9,677 bases of DNA, from positions 1-9,677 of the forward strand of contig JAGWOU010000040.1 of assembly GCA_028870815.1 (NCBI GenBank). The letters run 5' to 3'. Of this stretch, positions 4,913 through 9,677 are shown one piece after another (positions within the stretch are counted from its first letter, which is position 1; each line of letters opens with the position of its first letter). Under the pieces are notes generated by a model. That model saw only the letters and a program-made list of their open reading frames with translations, had not been told where the DNA came from and searched no databases. Source of the stretch: Rhodospirillales bacterium (GTDB taxonomy: Bacteria; Pseudomonadota; Alphaproteobacteria; Acetobacterales; Acetobacteraceae). The position numbers and the translations under genes were made by a program.

Positions 4913-6625
4913 ATGCCGGACGCGACCGAATATTACAGCGATCTGGACCGAAGCCTGCACGCCTCCCAGGCCAGGCTGACCGGCGGCCTTTCCCTCACCG
5001 CCCTCACCCTCGCCTGGACAGACTGGGCCATGCACCTGGCCGACCAGCCCGGCCGCCAGATGCGCCTGGCGCAGAAAGCCGCGCAGGACTGGACCGCCCT
5101 CACCCGCCAGGCGCTCGGGCTGAATTTCGAACCCCTCGCCCCCGAGCCGCAGGACCACCGCTTCCAGGACCCCAGCTGGCAGCACGGCCCCGCCTCCCTG
5201 GCCGCACAGACCTTCCTGCGCGCTGAACGCTTCTGGAACGACGCTACCCGCCACACCGCCGGCGTTTCGGTCGAGAATGAGCGGATTGTGAATTTCACCG
5301 TCCGGCAGATGCTGGACGTAATGGCCCCCTCCAACTTTCCGCTCGTCAACCCGGAGGTTCTGGCCAAAGCCCAGGCCACCAGCGGGGATTCCCTGCGCCA
5401 GGGGGCCCGTAATTTCATCGCCGATCTCCACGCGATGGGCGCCACCATCGCCCAGCCCTTGCCAATGCAGCCGGGCAAGGATGTTGCCATCACCCCCGGC
5501 CAGGTCGTGTTCCGCAACGAGCTTCTGGAACTCATCCAATACGCCCCCGCCGCGGAAACCGTGCGGCCGGAGCCCGTGCTCATCGTGCCCGCCTGGATCA
5601 TGAAATATTATATCCTGGATCTTTCACCGCATAATTCCATGGTGAAATATCTGGTCAGCCAGGGCTTCACCGTGTTCTGCATTTCCTGGCGCAACCCGGA
5701 CGCCTCGATGCGTGACGTGTCACTGGATGATTACCGCCGCTTCGGCACCATGGCGGCTCTGGATGCCATCACCGCCATCTGCGGCGCAGACAAAAAAATC
5801 CACGCCACCGGCTATTGCCTCGGCGGCACGCTGCTCTCCATCACCGCTGCCGCCATGGCGCGGGACCACGACGAACGCCTGGCCAGCATCACCTTGCTGG
5901 CGGCCCAGACGGATTTCACCGAAGCGGGCGAACAGCAACTCTTCATCAATGATTCCCAGCTTCAATTCCTGGACGACGCGATGTGGGCGCAAGGCTATCT
6001 GGACACCAAACAAATGGCCGGCGCCTTCCAAATGCTCCGCGCCAACGACCTCGTCTGGTCGCAAATGATCCGCCGCTATTATCTGGGCGAGGAAGACCAC
6101 CCGAACGACCTCATGTCTTGGAACATGGACGCCACCCGCATGCCCTACCGCATGCATTCGGAATATCTGCGCAAGCTTTTTCTAAATAATGACCTCGCGG
6201 AAGGAAGATTCGAAGCGGGCGGACGCAAGATCTCGCTGGCGGATATCCATGCGCCCTTTTTTGTCATCGGCACGGAAACAGACCATATCGCCCCCTGGCG
6301 TTCGGTCTATAAATTCCAGCAATTGAACGCGGAGGATTTCACCTTCGTCCTCACCTCCGGCGGACATAATGCGGGGGTGGTGAGCGAACCCGGCCACCCG
6401 CACCGGCATTTCTGCAAGCTGGAACGCAAGCCTGGCGACCTCTATCTCTCCCCGGATGAATGGCAAACCCGCGCCACCTGCCAGGAGGGCTCCTGGTGGC
6501 CAGGCTGGGCCGCCTGGCTCGCCAACCATTCCGGCACGGCCATCAATCCACCGCAAACCGGCGCCCCCAAGGCAGGATACAAACCCCTTGGCCACGCGCC
6601 AGGCACCTACATTTTCCAGCGCTGA
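4913..6625 (+). CDS. phaC: Class I polyhydroxyalkanoate synthase
   Basis: This enzyme polymerises (R)-3-hydroxyacyl-CoA, typically 3-hydroxybutyryl-CoA, into PHA at the granule surface, releasing CoA. At 570 residues it matches stand-alone class I synthases. The N-terminal domain contains the conserved RFxDPSWQ-like segment (RFQDPSWQHG, 83-92), the NFxPLVNPEVL region (141-150) and GDVVFRNELLELIQY-like text (residues 196-210). The alpha/beta-hydrolase core carries the synthase lipase box GYCLGG with nucleophile Cys302. Asp457 in GTETDHIAPW and His485 in SGGHNAGVV complete the triad, and the conserved Trp403 lies in SWNMDATRMP. The C-terminus ends PGTYIFQR. The ATG at 4913 has AGGAG at 4900-4904. 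It lies 46 bp behind fabI and 11 bp before the next gene, so it belongs to the operon. No phaA/phaB genes are in the window, so the monomer may come from the MaoC domain encoded next. Confidence 0.97.
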   Translation: MPDATEYYSDLDRSLHASQARLTGGLSLTALTLAWTDWAMHLADQPGRQMRLAQKAAQDWTALTRQALGLNFEPLAPEPQDHRFQDPSWQHGPASLAAQTFLRAERFWNDATRHTAGVSVENERIVNFTVRQMLDVMAPSNFPLVNPEVLAKAQATSGDSLRQGARNFIADLHAMGATIAQPLPMQPGKDVAITPGQVVFRNELLELIQYAPAAETVRPEPVLIVPAWIMKYYILDLSPHNSMVKYLVSQGFTVFCISWRNPDASMRDVSLDDYRRFGTMAALDAITAICGADKKIHATGYCLGGTLLSITAAAMARDHDERLASITLLAAQTDFTEAGEQQLFINDSQLQFLDDAMWAQGYLDTKQMAGAFQMLRANDLVWSQMIRRYYLGEEDHPNDLMSWNMDATRMPYRMHSEYLRKLFLNNDLAEGRFEAGGRKISLADIHAPFFVIGTETDHIAPWRSVYKFQQLNAEDFTFVLTSGGHNAGVVSEPGHPHRHFCKLERKPGDLYLSPDEWQTRATCQEGSWWPGWAAWLANHSGTAINPPQTGAPKAGYKPLGHAPGTYIFQR

Positions 6626-6636
6626 AGGGGTGAACG

Positions 6637-8028
6637 ATGGACATGCGAACCGAGTTGCTGGAAAACCGTATCTTCTCCGAAATCGCCATTGGCGATTCCG
6701 CCTGCCTATCCAAAACCATCACCAGTGACGACATCGCTCTGTTTTCCTACATTTCCCGCGACATCAACCCCGCCCATCTGGATAAAGACTACGCCGCGTC
6801 AGATCTTTTCCATCATATCATTGCACAAGGCGTGCTCACCGCAGGGCTTATCTCCGCCGTGCTGGGCACCAAACTTCCAGGCCCTGGCACCATCTATCTC
6901 GGGCAGGAGCTGAAATTCCGAGCCCCGGTCAGCCCCGGCGACACCATTACCGCAAAGGTCACCGTCACCGAGCTGATCCCTGAAAAACACCGCGTCATTC
7001 TCGACTGCCATTGCCTCAATCAAGACGGCAAGGATGTGCTGAGCGGCACCGCCACCGTGCAGGCGCCCACTGAAAAAATCAGCCGCCGCGCCATCGCCTT
7101 GCCGGAAGTGCGGCTGCTGCGCCACGAATTTCTGCGCAATGTGCTGGCCAAAGCCACGACAGGCACGCCGCTGCCGACTGCCATCGCCTATCCATGTGAC
7201 GAAACCTCCCTCCTCGCCGCAACCGAAGCCGCCGCGCGCGGCCTCATCACCCCCATCCTGGTCGGCCCTACCGCCCTCATCAACGCCAAAGCCGCCGAAT
7301 ATAAGCTGGATATTTCCGCCTTCCGGATCGAGGAAGCCGCCTGCAGCGCCGCCGCCGCAAAACGCGCTGTCGCCTTGGTTCACGAAGGCGCCGCCAAAGC
7401 ACTGATGAAAGGCGCTCTGCATACGGATGAATTGCTGCATGAAGTGATGCACGAAACAACCGGCCTGCGCACCGGCGGCCGGCTCAGCCATGTCTATGTC
7501 ATGGACGTGCCATCCTATCCCAAACCGCTGCTCATCACGGATGCCGCCATCAATATCTGCCCCAACCTGCCCGAGAAACACAGCATCGTTCAAAATGCCA
7601 TCGGCCTCGCCCATGCGCTCGGCATCGAAACCCCGCGGGTTGCCATCCTCGCCGCCGTGGAAACCGTGAATCCCGCGATGCAGGCCACACTGGACGCCGC
7701 AGCCCTGTGCAAAATGGCCGAGCGCGGGCAGATCACCGGCGCCATTCTCGACGGGCCCCTGGCCTTCGACAACGCCATCTCCACCAAGGCCGCAGCACAG
7801 AAGCACATCGCCTCCCCCGTCGCCGGACAAGCGGACATTCTGGTGGTGCCAGACATTGAATCCGGCAATATGCTGGCCAAGCAACTCACTTTCCTCGCCA
7901 ACGCGGACGCGGCGGGAATCGTGCTAGGCGCCTCCGTGCCCATTATCCTCACCAGCCGCGCAGATAACGACCGCGCCCGCCTCGCCTCCTGCGCCATCGC
8001 CGTGATGCTGGCCGGCGCCCATGGCTGA
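6637..8028 (+). CDS. Bifunctional MaoC-type enoyl-CoA hydratase / phosphate acyltransferase
   Basis: This is a fusion of 463 residues. Residues ~10-145 form a MaoC/PhaJ hot-dog domain with the hydratase-2 motif FSYISRDINPAHLDKDYAA. The Asp42/His47 pair, five apart, is the catalytic dyad of (R)-specific enoyl-CoA hydratases. The usual SGD is SRD here. Residues ~165-460 form a phosphotransacetylase/phosphotransbutyrylase domain, with AIAYPCDETSLLAA, GAILDGPLAFDNAIS (368-382), VVPDIESGNMLAKQL (403-417) and a VPIILTSRADNDRARLAS end. The DGPLAFDNA and PDIExGN motifs point towards the butyryl branch. The product should interconvert crotonyl-CoA with (R)-3-hydroxybutyryl-CoA, and acyl-CoA plus phosphate with acyl phosphate. 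AAGGGG at 6625-6630 supports the ATG at 6637. An ATG at 6643 is a possible alternative. It overlaps ackA by 8 bases, which ties acyl-phosphate production to its kinase. Confidence 0.93.
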   Translation: MDMRTELLENRIFSEIAIGDSACLSKTITSDDIALFSYISRDINPAHLDKDYAASDLFHHIIAQGVLTAGLISAVLGTKLPGPGTIYLGQELKFRAPVSPGDTITAKVTVTELIPEKHRVILDCHCLNQDGKDVLSGTATVQAPTEKISRRAIALPEVRLLRHEFLRNVLAKATTGTPLPTAIAYPCDETSLLAATEAAARGLITPILVGPTALINAKAAEYKLDISAFRIEEAACSAAAAKRAVALVHEGAAKALMKGALHTDELLHEVMHETTGLRTGGRLSHVYVMDVPSYPKPLLITDAAINICPNLPEKHSIVQNAIGLAHALGIETPRVAILAAVETVNPAMQATLDAAALCKMAERGQITGAILDGPLAFDNAISTKAAAQKHIASPVAGQADILVVPDIESGNMLAKQLTFLANADAAGIVLGASVPIILTSRADNDRARLASCAIAVMLAGAHG

Positions 8029-9193
8029 CGCGATCCTCACCATCAATGCCGGATCTTCCAGCATCAAATTCGCCTTGTTCGAGCTGAAGAACGGCCTCGC
8101 CCGCACGGCAACCGGCATCGCGGAAAATATCGGCGCGGCCCCGCATCTGCTCATTAAAACCGGCACTGAAACCGCGCTGGAAAAACGCTGGCCGGACCAC
8201 GCGCCGCTTAATCACGAAGCCCTGCTTGGCGAAGTTCTGAACTGGGTGGAAACCAATCTGGGCGATGACCACCTCGTTGCCGCCGGGCACCGCATCGTGC
8301 ATGGCGGCAGCATTTTCACAAAACCGCTCTTGCTGAATGAATCACATCTGGCGGACATCGCCCGCCTCAGCCAGCTCGCCCCCTTGCACGAGTCGCATAA
8401 TTGCGCCGCCGTGCAGGCGCTTTTCAATCTCCGCCCCGCGCTTAAGCAAGTGGGGTGTTTCGATACCTCCTTCCATCACACCATGCCGGAGCTTGCCACG
8501 CGCTTCGCCATTCCACGCAAATTTCACGATGAAGGTGTGCGCCGTTACGGGTTTCACGGGCTGTCCTATGAATATATCGCCTCCCGCCTGCCAGCGATTG
8601 CACCGCAACTTGCCAAGGGCCGCGTTATCGTCGCGCATCTTGGCAACGGCGCCTCCATGTGCGCGCTGAAAAATGGAAAATCCATCGATTCCACCATGGG
8701 TTTCACCGCCCTGGACGGTCTGGTGATGGGCACGCGCTCCGGCGTCATCGATGCCGGTGTGCTGATTTATTTCATGCAATCCCATGGCATGAACGCTGAG
8801 GACCTCACCACCCTGCTCTATAAACAGTCCGGCTTGCTCGGCGTCTCCGGCATTTCCTACGACGTCCGCACCTTGCTGGCGGATGGCTCAGAGCCCGCAA
8901 AACAAGCCCTGGAACTTTTCGCCTACCAGGCCGCCCGGCAGGCCAGCGGGCTCATCGCCTCCCTGGGCGGGCTGGACGGTCTGGTTTTCACCGCCGGCAT
9001 CGGCGAAAACGCCTCCGCCATCCGCGCCGCCATTTGCGATCGCCTCGCCTGGATAGGCATCAAGCTTTGTCCGGAGGCCAACGCGACTAACGAAGCCGCC
9101 ATCAGCGAACCGGACAGCGCGGTGGAAGTGCGCGTCATTCCCACGGACGAGGAGCTGATGATCGCCACCCACACACGCGCCCTGATCGAATGA
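8021..9193 (+). CDS. ackA: Acetate/propionate-family kinase
   Basis: This 390-residue cytosolic enzyme reversibly transfers phosphate between acyl phosphate and ADP, yielding acid and ATP. It has the ASKHA-fold acetate-kinase signatures. Asn9 lies in ILTINAGSSSIKF, Arg91 in AGHRIVHGG and Asp148 in CFDTSFHH. His179 lies in RRYGFHGLS and Arg239 in VMGTRSGVID. An ATP-site GIGEN is at 327-330 and the catalytic Glu lies in IPTDEELMIA (377/378). All key residues of the well-studied family are present, so it should be active. Whether it prefers acetate, propionate or butyrate cannot be read from sequence. The ATG at 8021 lies inside the end of the upstream fusion gene (8-base ATGGCTGA overlap), so translation is coupled and the phosphotransacylase and kinase work as a pair. 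It is the last gene of the operon and faces a convergent SDR gene 19 bp away. Confidence 0.96.
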   Translation: MADAILTINAGSSSIKFALFELKNGLARTATGIAENIGAAPHLLIKTGTETALEKRWPDHAPLNHEALLGEVLNWVETNLGDDHLVAAGHRIVHGGSIFTKPLLLNESHLADIARLSQLAPLHESHNCAAVQALFNLRPALKQVGCFDTSFHHTMPELATRFAIPRKFHDEGVRRYGFHGLSYEYIASRLPAIAPQLAKGRVIVAHLGNGASMCALKNGKSIDSTMGFTALDGLVMGTRSGVIDAGVLIYFMQSHGMNAEDLTTLLYKQSGLLGVSGISYDVRTLLADGSEPAKQALELFAYQAARQASGLIASLGGLDGLVFTAGIGENASAIRAAICDRLAWIGIKLCPEANATNEAAISEPDSAVEVRVIPTDEELMIATHTRALIE

Positions 9194-9211
9194 AAAACCT
9201 CGGCTTTTGAA

Positions 9212-9229
9212 ATTATCCTTGCGGATAAT
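9212..9229 (-). terminator. Candidate hairpin at the convergent gene junction
   Basis: ATTATCC (9212-9218) and GGATAAT (9223-9229) form a perfect 7-bp stem. Read on the minus strand the loop is GCAA, a GNRA tetraloop, and the stem is followed by TTTC and then AAAAGCC. The distal arm contains the TAA stop of the SDR gene. The AT-rich stem and very short T-run make it a weak intrinsic terminator. It may instead protect mRNA 3' ends. No other terminator for ackA is visible in the 19-bp gap. Confidence 0.35.
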
Positions 9230-9677
9230 CGGCGCTGTGGGAAAGTTCCTTCTGGGCGCTGATTTCTTCAAGCCTGGCCTCAATCCGTCTCGTCACTTCA
9301 TCAAAGCCCCAGGCGCCAAGTACAGCATGCCGGGGCGCGCCGGCGCCTTTTTGCGCCAGTTCGATCATGGCATCACCGGCCCGCACCGGGTCGCCGGCCT
9401 GCGTGCCGCTTCGCTGTTTCGTACCCTCAAGCCTGGCCCCAGCTGTCGCGGCATAATCCGCGATCCGGTTCGGCGTCTGCTTCAACGACCTCCCGGCCCA
9501 ATCGGTGCGGAACGGCCCAGGTTCCACGCAGGTCACCCCAATGCCGAGAGGCTGTACCTCAGCCCTCAGGGCATCAGACCAACCCTCCACCGCATGTTTA
9601 GAGGCCGCATAATACCCCGAGCCAGGAAACCCTATAATCCCCGCCACTGACGTGATGTTGAGGATATTGCCGCTTTT
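9213..9677 (-). CDS. Short-chain dehydrogenase/reductase, 5' end beyond the window
   Basis: This is a classical SDR read on the minus strand. The visible part is the C-terminal 154 residues and begins mid-gene at the right edge. It opens with SGNILNITSVAGIIGFPGSGYYAASKHAVEGWSDAL. The NITS serine and the YAASK motif (Tyr codon 9609-9611, Lys codon 9597-9599) supply the catalytic Ser, Tyr and Lys. The downstream VTCVEPGPFRTDWAGRSL is the typical nicotinamide-contact PG region. The Rossmann GxxxGxG motif must lie outside the window. A GTG at 9645-9647 could be mistaken for the start, but coding continues upstream of it. The protein is an NAD(P)-dependent oxidoreductase of unknown substrate, related to the many classical SDRs annotated only as oxidoreductase. 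It is convergent with ackA and probably unrelated to the operon. Confidence 0.9.
   Translation of the reverse strand, partial: KSGNILNITSVAGIIGFPGSGYYAASKHAVEGWSDALRAEVQPLGIGVTCVEPGPFRTDWAGRSLKQTPNRIADYAATAGARLEGTKQRSGTQAGDPVRAGDAMIELAQKGAGAPRHAVLGAWGFDEVTRRIEARLEEISAQKELSHSADYPQG

Noticed and set aside
6799..7884. Long minus-strand open frame opposite the MaoC-phosphotransacylase gene (361 codons)
   Set aside because: Its composition is repetitive Gly/His/Asp/Phe with no recognisable motif, and the sense strand encodes conserved domains throughout.
9207..9650. Plus-strand open frame after ackA
   Set aside because: It is antisense to an SDR with intact catalytic motifs, and its translation is Arg/Pro-rich without recognisable domains.

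Overview
This is a GC-rich window with dense, mostly co-directional genes. It most likely comes from an alphaproteobacterium, and I lean towards the Acetobacteraceae. The reasons are haem synthesis by 5-aminolevulinate synthase (the alphaproteobacterial/mitochondrial C4 route), a class I PHA synthase, and a phaC / MaoC-phosphotransacylase / acetate kinase / FabI2 gene set of the kind I know from rhizobia and relatives. The family-level placement is inference. I see no mobile elements, CRISPR, tRNA or rRNA.

Layout, left to right. (1) Positions 1-994 hold the 3' end of a nitrilase-superfamily gene, whose stop overlaps the start of an alpha/beta hydrolase by one base. (2) A twin-CBS-domain protein follows (1049-1489), with a strong RBS and a plausible sigma70 promoter. 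(3) hemA (1622-2836) is preceded by a leader with a perfect 9-bp inverted repeat and a weak FNR/FixK-like site. (4) A SatP/YaaH-family acetate/succinate permease (3012-3590) is closed by a textbook UUCG-tetraloop terminator at 3616-3647. (5) A tight five-gene operon (3794-9193) encodes a small phasin-like protein, a FabI-type enoyl reductase, a class I PHA synthase, a MaoC-hydratase/phosphotransacylase fusion and an acetate-kinase-family enzyme. (6) A convergent SDR oxidoreductase runs off the right edge (9213-9677, minus strand).

The most interesting element is the operon in (5) and its control region. Just upstream lies a perfect dyad TTGAC-N4-GTCAA (3724-3737) of the FNR/FixK/Dnr type. Its centre is exactly 41.5 bp before the start point predicted from a TATGGT -10 hexamer at 3760-3765, which is the geometry of a class II FNR-activated promoter. 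This suggests low-oxygen induction. The enzymes can be connected through crotonyl-CoA. The MaoC domain interconverts it with (R)-3-hydroxybutyryl-CoA for PHB synthesis by PhaC. The FabI homologue could reduce it to butyryl-CoA, and the phosphotransacylase domain plus kinase could turn acyl-CoA into acid with ATP yield. I propose that the operon is a hypoxic redox and energy valve linking PHB to short-chain acid production. The gene identities are well supported. The pathway wiring and regulation are inference.
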